Position numbers and translations under genes: made by a program | From: Gordonia sediminis | GTDB lineage: Bacteria > Actinomycetota > Actinomycetes > Mycobacteriales > Mycobacteriaceae | Direction: 5' to 3' | DNA length: 64,000 nucleotides | Assembly: GCA_004193205.1 (NCBI GenBank) | Contig: RZUM01000001.1 | Span: 393,085 to 457,084, forward strand | Notes under the pieces: generated by a model | The model's input: the letters and a program-made list of their open reading frames with translations, nothing else | Told to the model about the DNA's origin: nothing | Database searches by the model: none | Part shown: positions 8,313 to 15,754 of the stretch, piece after piece | Position numbering within the stretch: the stretch's first letter is position 1 | Layout of the letters: each line of letters opens with the position of its first letter

Positions 8313-10550
8313 ATGACGCTTGCCGAGACCGCACTCGAACCAGGAACGTATGTGCTGGGCATCCGGCATCACGGGCCCGGTTCGGCGCGGGCGGTGCTCG
8401 CCGAGCTCGACCGTATCCGCCCGCAGGCGGTGCTCATCGAGGGACCGGCCGACGCCACACCCCTCATCGGTGCGGTGATCGATCCCGGCATGGCTCCGCC
8501 CGTGGCCGTGCTCGGCTACGCGGCCGACAATCCGGCCAAGGCCGCGTTCTGGCCGTTCGCGGAGTTCTCCCCCGAGTGGCAGGCGATGCGCTGGGCGGTG
8601 AAAGCCGCAGTTCCCGTGGAGTTCTGCGACCTACCCACCTCGCAGGTCCTCGCCCACCGCGACGAGGAACCCGCCGGCAAGCCCCGGGCCCCGAGCCGCG
8701 CCGACCCGATCGGCACCCTGGCGGCCGCGGCCGGCTACGACGACCCGGAACGCTGGTGGGACGACGTCATCGAAACCCGCGGCGAAGGAACGGGTTTCGC
8801 GGCGATCACCGAGGCCATGGCGGCCTTGCGGACCGCCGCCGAACCCTTCGAGCTCGGCGAGGAGAGCGCGGAGGACGTGCATGAACGACGACGGGAAGCG
8901 CACATGCGGCAGGCGCTCCGCAAGGCGCTCAAACGCCCAGGCGTGGAACGGGTCGCGGTCGTCTGCGGCGCTTGGCATGCGCCGGCGCTGTCGGGGAAGT
9001 TGCCGCCCGCCGCCGCGGACAGCAAACTGCTGCGCGGCATGCCCAAGGTCCGCAGCAAACTTGCCTGGGTGCCGTGGACCCACTCCCGACTGGCCGCGGC
9101 GACCGGCTACGGCGCCGGCGTCATCTCCCCCGGCTGGTATCACCACCTGTTCACCACCGCCGACGATGTCACCGTGCGCTGGCTCATCCACCAGGCCACC
9201 CTGTTGCGCGACAAGGACATCGACATATCGTCCGCCCACATCATCGAGACGGCACGCCTCGCCGACGCGCTGGCCGTGATGCGACGCCGACCCCTGGCCG
9301 GACTCACCGAGATCAATGAGGCCACCCTCGCGGTGATGTGTCAGGGCGATTCCGGGCTCGCCGACCTGATGTACCGCGAGGCGGTCATCGGGGAACGTCT
9401 CGGGGGCGTTCCCGACGACGCGCCGGTGGTTCCCCTGCAGGCCGATCTCACCACCACCGCCCGCTCGGCGCGGCTGAAGGTGGAGCCTACCGCGAGGGAA
9501 CTCATCGTCGATCTCCGACGACCCGCCGACAAGGCCAAATCGCTCTTGCTGCATCGTCTCTCGGTGCTCGGCATCGAGTGGGGAACACCGCTGGAAGTAA
9601 CGGGCCCCGGCACCTTCAAGGAGGGTTGGACGCTGCGGTGGCGTCCGGAGTTCGTCATCGACGTGGTGATGGCGTCGGTGTGGGGCACCACGGTACTGGC
9701 CGCCGCCACCGCCAAGATCATCGACCAGGCGCGGTCCGGAGGATCGCTCGACCAGGTCACCGGGGCGCTGGAGGCTGCGCTGCTCGCCGAACTGCCCGAC
9801 GCGCTACCCTCGGTACTCACCGCGCTGCATGAGCGAGTGGCGGTGGATCATGATGTGCTGCAACTGATGTCGGCGTTGCCGGCGCTCGGTCGGGCGCGAC
9901 GCTACGGCGACGTGCGCGGCACCAACACTGCAGCGCTCGGCTCTGTCGCGTCGTCGTTGCTGCTGCGGGTCTGCATCGGTGTGCCGGCGGCGATCTCGAA
10001 CCTCAACGACGACGCGGCCGCCGAGTTCAAACGCGGACTTGACGCCGTGCATGCAACGGTGTCGCTGCTCGACGACGAGGACCGGGATAGGTGGGCCGCG
10101 GCGGCGCGGGTGATCGCCGATCGGTCCGACGTCAACGGGCTGCTCGTCGGCCGCGCGACGCGACTGCTGCTCGACGGCGGGCAGATCGATGCCGCCGATG
10201 CCGCCCGACGGGTCGGCCTGGCGCTGTCCACGGGTGCGACGCCGGTGGCCAAGGCGCAGTGGATTGAGGGGTTCCTCGGCGACGGCGGACTGCTCCTCGT
10301 CCACGACCGTCACTTGTTGACCGTCATCGACCGCTGGCTGATCGGACTCGGCGACCAGGACTTCACCGACGTTCTCCCGTTGCTGCGCAGAACCTTCGGC
10401 GAGTTCGACGCCGGTGTGCGCCGCAACATCGGCAACCGGGTGACATCCCTGGGCGACGCCCCCGTACCCATCCCGCCCACCACCTCGTTCGATGCCGCGC
10501 TCGCCGCGCCGGCGGTCGCCGTCGCCGCGCAGATCCTGGGGCTGCCATGA
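8313..10550 (+). CDS. DUF5682 family protein (YehM-like)
   Basis: A 745-aa protein from ATG 8313, two bases after the MoxR stop. The N-terminus TYVLGIRHHGPGSARAVLAE, then LDRIRPQAVLIEGPADA, is the hallmark of DUF5682. Further blocks are VAVVCGAWHAPAL (about residue 215) and WTHSRLAAATGYGAGVISPG. The conserved His pair, EGP and CGAWHAP resemble the conserved elements of TraB/EreA-like hydrolase folds, so an enzymatic role is possible but unproven. The second half is helical. It overlaps the VWA gene by four bases (ATGA) and belongs to the same operon. Confidence 0.85.
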   Translation: MTLAETALEPGTYVLGIRHHGPGSARAVLAELDRIRPQAVLIEGPADATPLIGAVIDPGMAPPVAVLGYAADNPAKAAFWPFAEFSPEWQAMRWAVKAAVPVEFCDLPTSQVLAHRDEEPAGKPRAPSRADPIGTLAAAAGYDDPERWWDDVIETRGEGTGFAAITEAMAALRTAAEPFELGEESAEDVHERRREAHMRQALRKALKRPGVERVAVVCGAWHAPALSGKLPPAAADSKLLRGMPKVRSKLAWVPWTHSRLAAATGYGAGVISPGWYHHLFTTADDVTVRWLIHQATLLRDKDIDISSAHIIETARLADALAVMRRRPLAGLTEINEATLAVMCQGDSGLADLMYREAVIGERLGGVPDDAPVVPLQADLTTTARSARLKVEPTARELIVDLRRPADKAKSLLLHRLSVLGIEWGTPLEVTGPGTFKEGWTLRWRPEFVIDVVMASVWGTTVLAAATAKIIDQARSGGSLDQVTGALEAALLAELPDALPSVLTALHERVAVDHDVLQLMSALPALGRARRYGDVRGTNTAALGSVASSLLLRVCIGVPAAISNLNDDAAAEFKRGLDAVHATVSLLDDEDRDRWAAAARVIADRSDVNGLLVGRATRLLLDGGQIDAADAARRVGLALSTGATPVAKAQWIEGFLGDGGLLLVHDRHLLTVIDRWLIGLGDQDFTDVLPLLRRTFGEFDAGVRRNIGNRVTSLGDAPVPIPPTTSFDAALAAPAVAVAAQILGLP

Positions 10551-11725
10551 CCGAGGACACCCCGACGACTGATGAACGCGGCCGCCGCTGGCGACTCGTC
10601 CTCGGTGACGCGGCCGCCGAGTCGCTGCCCGCTCTCGGTGGCGTCGACTCCGGAATGGATGGCGCCCTCGGCGCTCTCTACGACGCGAACGGGGATCGCA
10701 AGGGCGGCTTGGGAAAGTCCGCGCCGTCGGTGGCGCGCTGGCTCGGCGACATCCGCACGTACTTCCCGTCCACCGTGGTCCAGGTGATGCAGCACGATGC
10801 GGTGGAGCGTCTCAACCTGCATGCGCTGCTCACTGAACCGGAGCTGCTCGACAGTGTCGAGCCGGATATCGACATGGTAACCACGCTCATCGCACTTGGC
10901 CGGGCGATCCCCGCGAAATCCAAGGCGTCGGCGCGAGCGTTGGTGCGCAAGGTGGTCGACGAGGTGGAACGCCGCGTCGCCGAACGCACCCGCAGCGCCG
11001 TGGGAGCCGCGCTCGACAAGGCCGCCCGCGTCAACCGTCCCAAGATGCACGACGTGGACTGGAATGCGACCATCGGCCGGAATCTGCACAACTATCTGCC
11101 GGAGCAGAAAACGATTGTGCCCGAACGACTTGTCGGCTACGGTCGGCGCTCCCGGGTGGTGACCAAGGACATCATTCTGGCCATCGACCAGTCCGGGTCG
11201 ATGGCGAATTCGATTGTGTACGCATCGATCTTCGGTGCGGTGATCGCCACCATGCGGTCTGTGCGGACGTCGCTGGTCGTGTTCGACACCGAAGTGGTCG
11301 ACCTGACCGACAAACTCGAGGACCCGGTGGACGTGCTGTTCGGCACCACGCTCGGTGGCGGCACCGACATCAACCGCGCGATCGCCTACTGCCAGGGCCT
11401 CATCACCCGCCCCACCGACAGCATCTTCGTCCTCATCTCCGACCTCTACGAAGGCGGGGTACGCGACGAAATGCTCAAGCGTGTCGCGCACATGACCGGC
11501 GACGGAGTACAAGTCGTCGTGCTGCTGGCACTCTCCGACGAGGGCGCGCCGGCTTTTGACCGGGAGATCGCCGCCGCTCTGGCAGGTCTTGGGGTGCCGG
11601 CGTTTGCCTGCACGCCGGATGCGTTCCCGGATCTGTTGGCGGTGGCGATCAATCGTGGCGACATCGTCCGGTGGGCTGATGCAAATGAACTCGCGCAGCG
11701 AGGGATGTCGGAGGACGCGGACTGA
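10547..11725 (+). CDS. VWA-domain protein, partner of the MoxR ATPase
   Basis: A 392-aa protein starting in an ATGA overlap. Residues 1-200 are a helical region with HALLTEPELLDSVEPDIDM and KASARALVRKVVDEVERR. The C-terminal half is a von Willebrand A domain with an intact MIDAS: D-x-S-x-S as DQSGSMANS (about residue 213), the Thr site in TTLGGGTDIN, and the Asp in LISDLYEGG. VWA/MoxR pairs use the metal site to bind a client or adaptor. It is the last gene of the five-gene operon; no plus-strand gene follows within 400 bases. Confidence 0.9.
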   Translation: MTEDTPTTDERGRRWRLVLGDAAAESLPALGGVDSGMDGALGALYDANGDRKGGLGKSAPSVARWLGDIRTYFPSTVVQVMQHDAVERLNLHALLTEPELLDSVEPDIDMVTTLIALGRAIPAKSKASARALVRKVVDEVERRVAERTRSAVGAALDKAARVNRPKMHDVDWNATIGRNLHNYLPEQKTIVPERLVGYGRRSRVVTKDIILAIDQSGSMANSIVYASIFGAVIATMRSVRTSLVVFDTEVVDLTDKLEDPVDVLFGTTLGGGTDINRAIAYCQGLITRPTDSIFVLISDLYEGGVRDEMLKRVAHMTGDGVQVVVLLALSDEGAPAFDREIAAALAGLGVPAFACTPDAFPDLLAVAINRGDIVRWADANELAQRGMSEDAD

Positions 11726-11827
11726 CGGGTGCCATCACCAATGCCAGTCATCGGATCCGGCCGGAGGGCTGAGTCCCATCTGGGACACTCCGGAAACGAT
11801 CCGGTGGACTATCCGCCCCCGGACATC

Positions 11828-12070
11828 TCAGCGACTGGCGGCAGCCTCTACGAGGAGATCGCCACAGCCGCGACGCTCGAAACTACGAATCAACCGCGTG
11901 GACGGCTCGTTGTGGATCAGCCACTCGACCAGCCCGCGGCGACGTTCGGAGTCCGCCGCACCGGTCAGCTCAAGATCCACGATCAGCGCGCCCAGCGATT
12001 GCGGCGCCGGCGGGGTAGCGCCAACGGGCGTGAATGCTGCGTCATCCAAGACACGTTCATTTGGAGTCAC
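11828..12070 (-). CDS. Small hypothetical protein, 80 aa
   Basis: An 80-aa frame from GTG 12070 with AGGTGAG just upstream, a credible ribosome site. It contains LGALIVDLELTGAADSERRR, then LVEWLIHNEPSTRLIRSFER and a C-terminal GCGDLLVEAAASR. The amphipathic, acidic/basic mix looks like a real soluble protein, but I do not recognise a family. A 21-codon frame ends three bases before its start, which may couple translation. It is divergent from the Phd-like gene at 12185. Confidence 0.4.
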   Translation of the reverse strand: MTPNERVLDDAAFTPVGATPPAPQSLGALIVDLELTGAADSERRRGLVEWLIHNEPSTRLIRSFERRGCGDLLVEAAASR

Positions 12071-12073
12071 GGC

Positions 12074-12139
12074 TCACCTCACTTCGACCCGGACCTCGGG
12101 AATGCCATCTGCACCCGTGACGATATCGACAAAGTACAT
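12074..12139 (-). CDS. Possible 21-aa leader peptide
   Basis: ATG 12139 to TGA 12074-12076, reading MYFVDIVTGADGIPEVRVEV plus a final Arg. Its stop lies three bases before the GTG of the 80-aa gene, and its last codons supply that gene's AGGTGAG ribosome site. This spacing suggests coupled translation. It may equally be chance, or the first part of the same protein in a shifted frame. Confidence 0.2.
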   Translation of the reverse strand: MYFVDIVTGADGIPEVRVEVR

Positions 12140-12184
12140 CGCCGTAGCCCTCGCCCTTCGTCGCAACGAGCGACAATGAATCAC

Positions 12185-12448
12185 ATGTCTGAGGTGGAGG
12201 TTCACGAGCTCGAGAAGAACGCATCCGCTGTCGTCGCCGAGGCGGCCGCCGGTGAGACCGTGATCATCACGGATCGGGGACGCCGTGTCGCGCAGATGCC
12301 ATCGATCCCGACGTCACCGCTCGGGCGTCTGCTTGTGGCGGGCGCCGCCCGACCGGCTCGGCGTGACATTCGGGAGCTTCCCGCGCCGCAGCGTGGCCCG
12401 CATCTGTCCGAGGAGCTCGCCGCGATGCGGTCGGCCGAACGGTTCTGA
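12185..12448 (+). CDS. Orphan Phd/prevent-host-death antitoxin
   Basis: An 87-aa protein from ATG 12185 (another ATG at 12176 adds three residues). The N-terminus, VEVHELEKNASAVVAEAAAG then ETVIITDRGRRVAQM, is the standard Phd-type antitoxin fold that binds operator DNA. The C-terminal tail, LSEELAAMRSAERF, is the toxin-neutralising part. No VapC or Doc partner follows: an ATG overlapping the stop opens a frame of only 15 codons, and the next gene runs on the other strand. With the pair at 835-1236, it is the second Phd-like antitoxin in the window without an intact toxin. Confidence 0.75.
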   Translation: MSEVEVHELEKNASAVVAEAAAGETVIITDRGRRVAQMPSIPTSPLGRLLVAGAARPARRDIRELPAPQRGPHLSEELAAMRSAERF

Positions 12449-12452
12449 TGCC

Positions 12453-13643
12453 TCACTTGGCCGACGGACGTCGTCCTCGGTCCGTGATCGGGTAGTCGTC
12501 GCGGAGCACGACGATCCGCAACGCATCTTGCAGCTTGCGCGTCGTCACCCGCCAGGCCTGCTCCTCGTGCCGGCAGGCGGCCGCCTCCTCGGCATCGCCG
12601 GTGGCGTCGGCCTCGTAGGCGGATTTCATCCACTCGAGGTACTGCTCCTGGGTGGTGCGGATGTACTGCAGGATCGCCGACTGGTCGTAGCGGCAGATCT
12701 TGGCGACCTCGTCGGCGTTCAGCGTCGTGCCGTCCTCGTCGAGGACGATGAGCGTCTGCAGCGGGTCGGGCAGCCGATCGTCACTCGGCTCCTCGGGCTC
12801 AGGACTCGCCTCGACTCCAGTGACCGCCGAGATAACTCCTGGCGCAGCCTGATACATGAAGTCGAACCATCGGCTGACCGCGGCGACGAGGTTCCGGCGA
12901 TGAAAGACCGGCATGTCGACACTGTGGAAGGCCATCAACGCCGACTCGTGCAGAATGAGCGTGATCCCGGGCCACCGCGTCGACTCGGTGGCGACGAACT
13001 CGGCGGTGGCTGCGACGTCGGGCACCTCGTCGACCAGCGTGCCGAAGAACTCGATCGTCGCCTCGTCGGCGAGGACCCGCAGCCACGACGGGGGCTGCTT
13101 GGTCGGCAGCGGGATGTCGCCGTCGCCGTCGACGGTGATGCGTCGCCCGGCGATGCCTTCGAGCACACCGGTGATCAAGCGCAACAGCTGCTCTCGGGAT
13201 TCCGTGACGACCCCCACCGCGATCGTCTCCTCGCGCGGTACCGGCCCGGAGTTCGCGAGGAACGCGGGATGGACCACTTCCCAGATAACCCCCCGGAGCG
13301 CATCCACCGCGACCTGTGCGAGTTCGTCGACCCGACGACGGCCGACCTCATAGATCAACCGGCCATCACGCACTCTCCGCCACCCGGCCGTGATCATCGC
13401 AGTGACCTGCTCGTCGTGGAACTCGGCCGTCGGATGCAGGTCGTGGTCGGCGACGGTGCAACGAATCCGGCGGGCACCGGTGACCGTGAACGTGAGGACA
13501 CCGTGCGGTCCCTCCAGGAAGTCGCGGGACTGCTCGACGACGAAGCCGTCGCCGACCTCCAGGGCGGCAAGGCGGTCGGCGAGGTCGTTGCGGAATACTC
13601 GCCAGGCGCCGTCTATGGACGCGTCGACATCGAAGTCGGTCAT
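12453..13643 (-). CDS. TY-Chap-like (YopN/CesT/YbjN-type chaperone) protein, copy 1
   Basis: A 396-aa protein from ATG 13643, preceded by AAGGGGGAG. It begins MTDFDVDASIDGAWRVF, then LADRLAALEVGDGFVVEQ. Later blocks are REQLLRLITGVLEG, ITVDGDGDIPLPT and WLRVLADEATIEFFG. This order (N-terminal domain, then a YbjN/CesT-like chaperone domain) is seen in actinobacterial proteins named T3SS/YbjN peptide-binding chaperone. The last 110 residues are acidic and then helical (KICRYDQSAILQYIRTTQEQ) and are not in the paralog at 17453. The function is unknown; the family is thought to bind unfolded peptides. Confidence 0.65.
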   Translation of the reverse strand: MTDFDVDASIDGAWRVFRNDLADRLAALEVGDGFVVEQSRDFLEGPHGVLTFTVTGARRIRCTVADHDLHPTAEFHDEQVTAMITAGWRRVRDGRLIYEVGRRRVDELAQVAVDALRGVIWEVVHPAFLANSGPVPREETIAVGVVTESREQLLRLITGVLEGIAGRRITVDGDGDIPLPTKQPPSWLRVLADEATIEFFGTLVDEVPDVAATAEFVATESTRWPGITLILHESALMAFHSVDMPVFHRRNLVAAVSRWFDFMYQAAPGVISAVTGVEASPEPEEPSDDRLPDPLQTLIVLDEDGTTLNADEVAKICRYDQSAILQYIRTTQEQYLEWMKSAYEADATGDAEEAAACRHEEQAWRVTTRKLQDALRIVVLRDDYPITDRGRRPSAK

Positions 13644-13796
13644 GACTCCCCCTTTCTGAAGAACATGGGTGATGCGGTTCGAGCCATCACCGTCATCTGC
13701 AGAGTACGAGCGGGGTACGACATTTCCGGACCCCTTCTACTGCGGACTGCTGCGACGCGCACCGAGGTTGTCGCAGGTCCATGCTCTAATCCGCCC

Positions 13797-14792
13797 ATGT
13801 TGTCGTTCGTGGTTCCTCTGCTCCTCATCGCGCTGCTCGCGGCGGCGGTGTCGCTGAGTCGTCGCCGACCCGACCCGACCCGCTCAAATGAGCCCGGGCG
13901 CGCTGAGCCGCGTCCACGTGCGACTCGGCCGTCGCGCAGTTCGCCACTGACGGTGCTCGACTCCGAGTTGCGGGCCGGTCGGATGCGGCGGCGAACCACA
14001 TGCGACGGCATCCGTGACACCGTCGCAGCGAGCATCGCGGTCGAGGATCGTCTCGCCGACGACACGGTGGCCGGGCACCTCGTCCTCGCCCTCGACATCT
14101 GGCGCGGCGCGGACTTCACCGAACGCAACCGGTCCACCGGATGGAGTTGGGTTCCGTTCGTCAGCGCCGACGACACCCCCGACACCGACGAGACCCGCGC
14201 CGCCCGACTGACCCGGACGTACGGGCTCGACGGCGCGGAGAAGGAGGCGCTGACCGAAATGCGCAAGGACCCGATCGGCCAGATCGCGTTCGTCGCCGGG
14301 CTGGTCGCCGCCCGCATCCACGCCTACCCGGCGTGGGAGTTGTCGTTCTTCGATGAACGCAATGTGCGGGTCGATCTCGCCGCCGAGGTGCGGGCGACGG
14401 CGACGAGCGCGGTGGGACTGCGCGACCAGCGCGAGCTGCTCGGCCGGCCACCCATCGGTCACCTCCGCGCCGACGCCGACGTGGTCGGCGTGTACATCGA
14501 GAAGGCCCGCGTGCTCGATCGGCGGGCGGACGGTCTGGTCGAGCGGTTACAGGCGTTTGCCGACTACCGCGCGGTGGTGGCCGGCATCCAGCGGCGTGAG
14601 GACAAGCGCCACTGGTTCGAACGAGTCGGCGGGATCGACGATTTCGAGCACGCCGTCGATGACGTGGTCACCAGGTCCGAGGTCGAGCGGATTCGACGGG
14701 TGGCGGGTGACTCCGAGACGTTGGCAGAGCTGTATCTGGACTCGCTCGCGCCGTTGACGGCGTCGTTGACGGTCGCCGGGATGACCCGGTAG
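13797..14792 (+). CDS. Membrane-anchored hypothetical protein
   Basis: A 331-aa protein from ATG 13797 (MLSFVVPLLLIALLAAAVSL…). Residues 1-20 form one membrane segment, followed by an Arg/Pro-rich linker to about residue 55 and a soluble cytoplasmic domain. The soluble part has TTCDGIRDTVAASIAVEDRL and EKEALTEMRKDPIGQIAFVA. It also has ADADVVGVYIEKARVLDRRA, a long amphipathic helix that could be coiled coil. I do not recognise the family. A much longer open frame upstream is a shadow of the opposite-strand chaperone gene. Confidence 0.65.
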   Translation: MLSFVVPLLLIALLAAAVSLSRRRPDPTRSNEPGRAEPRPRATRPSRSSPLTVLDSELRAGRMRRRTTCDGIRDTVAASIAVEDRLADDTVAGHLVLALDIWRGADFTERNRSTGWSWVPFVSADDTPDTDETRAARLTRTYGLDGAEKEALTEMRKDPIGQIAFVAGLVAARIHAYPAWELSFFDERNVRVDLAAEVRATATSAVGLRDQRELLGRPPIGHLRADADVVGVYIEKARVLDRRADGLVERLQAFADYRAVVAGIQRREDKRHWFERVGGIDDFEHAVDDVVTRSEVERIRRVAGDSETLAELYLDSLAPLTASLTVAGMTR

Positions 14793-14808
14793 CCGGACTA
14801 CGCAGTTC

Positions 14809-15381
14809 TCACACGAACAGCGGAACCTGGCTGTGCGGTGGCGCCTCCCCGTAGCGATCGATCACCTTGTTCAGTTCGATCTGCATGTACAGAACGTTGG
14901 TGCTGAACGCGAATGCCAACACCCAACTCCACGTTGGCGAGCACGTAGGCGGCAGACCGGCCGCGCGCTGCGCATCCCGGATTCTCACGCCGGCGTTGTG
15001 GAAGCTGACCAGCGGGCAGATGAAGGTCCAGGACAGGAACAACATGACCAGCATCGGCCCGGCCACGGGGATTTCCCGCCGGGGGTCGAACTGGGCTATC
15101 TCTTTGTGGATCTTGTAGTACCAGACGAAGAAGTAGATGCCGAGGGTGATCAGCGGCAGCCCGATCCAGGCGGCGAATGGGTTGCGGCGCTTCATCGCGA
15201 GGCCCGACGCGACCGGATGGCTCCCGCTCGGCGACGGCTGCATCTGCGGTGGGGGCATGGGCATCCCCGGGTTGTCTGGCACCTGGCCGGTCGGTGGCGC
15301 CGACGGCTGTTCGGTGAACTGTGGCTGGGCGGGGATCGCATCCGCATCAGAACGGGGCTGGAAGTCGCTGGGCTCGGGCAT
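14809..15381 (-). CDS. DUF4234 membrane protein
   Basis: A 190-aa protein from ATG 15381 (MPEPSDFQPRSDADA…); an ATG at 15462 would add 27 Arg-rich residues that look untranslated. Residues 1-60 are a Pro/Gln-rich disordered region (PPPQMQPSPSGS). Then come KRRNPFAAWIGLPLITLGIY, FFVWYYKIHKEI, and two further hydrophobic segments (MLVMLFLSWTFICPLV and WVLAFAFSTNVLYMQ). The phrase 'LGIYFFVWYYKIHKE' is diagnostic of DUF4234, a small family of bacterial membrane proteins without known function. The gene is convergent with the preceding gene. Confidence 0.85.
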   Translation of the reverse strand: MPEPSDFQPRSDADAIPAQPQFTEQPSAPPTGQVPDNPGMPMPPPQMQPSPSGSHPVASGLAMKRRNPFAAWIGLPLITLGIYFFVWYYKIHKEIAQFDPRREIPVAGPMLVMLFLSWTFICPLVSFHNAGVRIRDAQRAAGLPPTCSPTWSWVLAFAFSTNVLYMQIELNKVIDRYGEAPPHSQVPLFV

Positions 15382-15612
15382 CGCCGATCTCGATCCTGTT
15401 CCGGTGGCCGTCTCAGCAGGTGGGCCACGGTTGGTTCGCGCTGCCACGCGTAGTGCCCTCATGCTATCGGGCGCGACCGTCGGGCGTCGGATCTGGAAGA
15501 TACTGGCCGGACGACCCCGAGGGCGTTCCGTTGATGATCAACTGACTTTACGCATCTTCGCGGAAAGTGCTATTCTATGTTTTACGCAAAGCCGCTTGGA
15601 CGCGAACCGTAG

Positions 15613-15736
15613 CGAAGAAGCTTCGTCCGTCGAGTGCCCGAGAAAGGAAAGCTTCGTTGGTCGAGTACGCCGACGAAGAAGCTTCGTCCGCTGGTCGAGT
15701 ACGCCGACAAAGGAGGCGTGTATCGAGACCACCCCA
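15613..15736. repeat. Intergenic repeat cluster before the ADP-ribosylglycohydrolase gene
   Basis: CGAAGAAGCTTCGTCCG occurs exactly at 15613-15629 and 15674-15690. TGGTCGAGTACGCCGAC occurs exactly at 15658-15674 and 15692-15708. The second of these pairs with GGCGTGTATCGAGACCA at 15716-15732 to form a hairpin with arms of about 13-16 bases and a purine loop. The hairpin sits just upstream of the candidate TTG start at 15755 and may act as a terminator or mRNA structure. It is the same family as the repeat at 14-143. Confidence 0.7.
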
Positions 15737-15754
15737 ACCCCGAAAGGCCACCAA

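Noticed and set aside
12285-14792. An 835-codon plus-strand open frame
   Set aside because: Its first 500 codons run antisense to the TY-Chap gene and have no family pattern; only the part from ATG 13797 is a credible gene.
15601-15736. CRISPR-like array
   Set aside because: Only two copies of each repeat with uneven spacing and palindromic pairing; it is an intergenic hairpin repeat.
15137-15754. Long 5' extension of the ADP-ribosylglycohydrolase frame
   Set aside because: It crosses the DUF4234 gene on the other strand and the repeat cluster; the family starts at TTG 15755.
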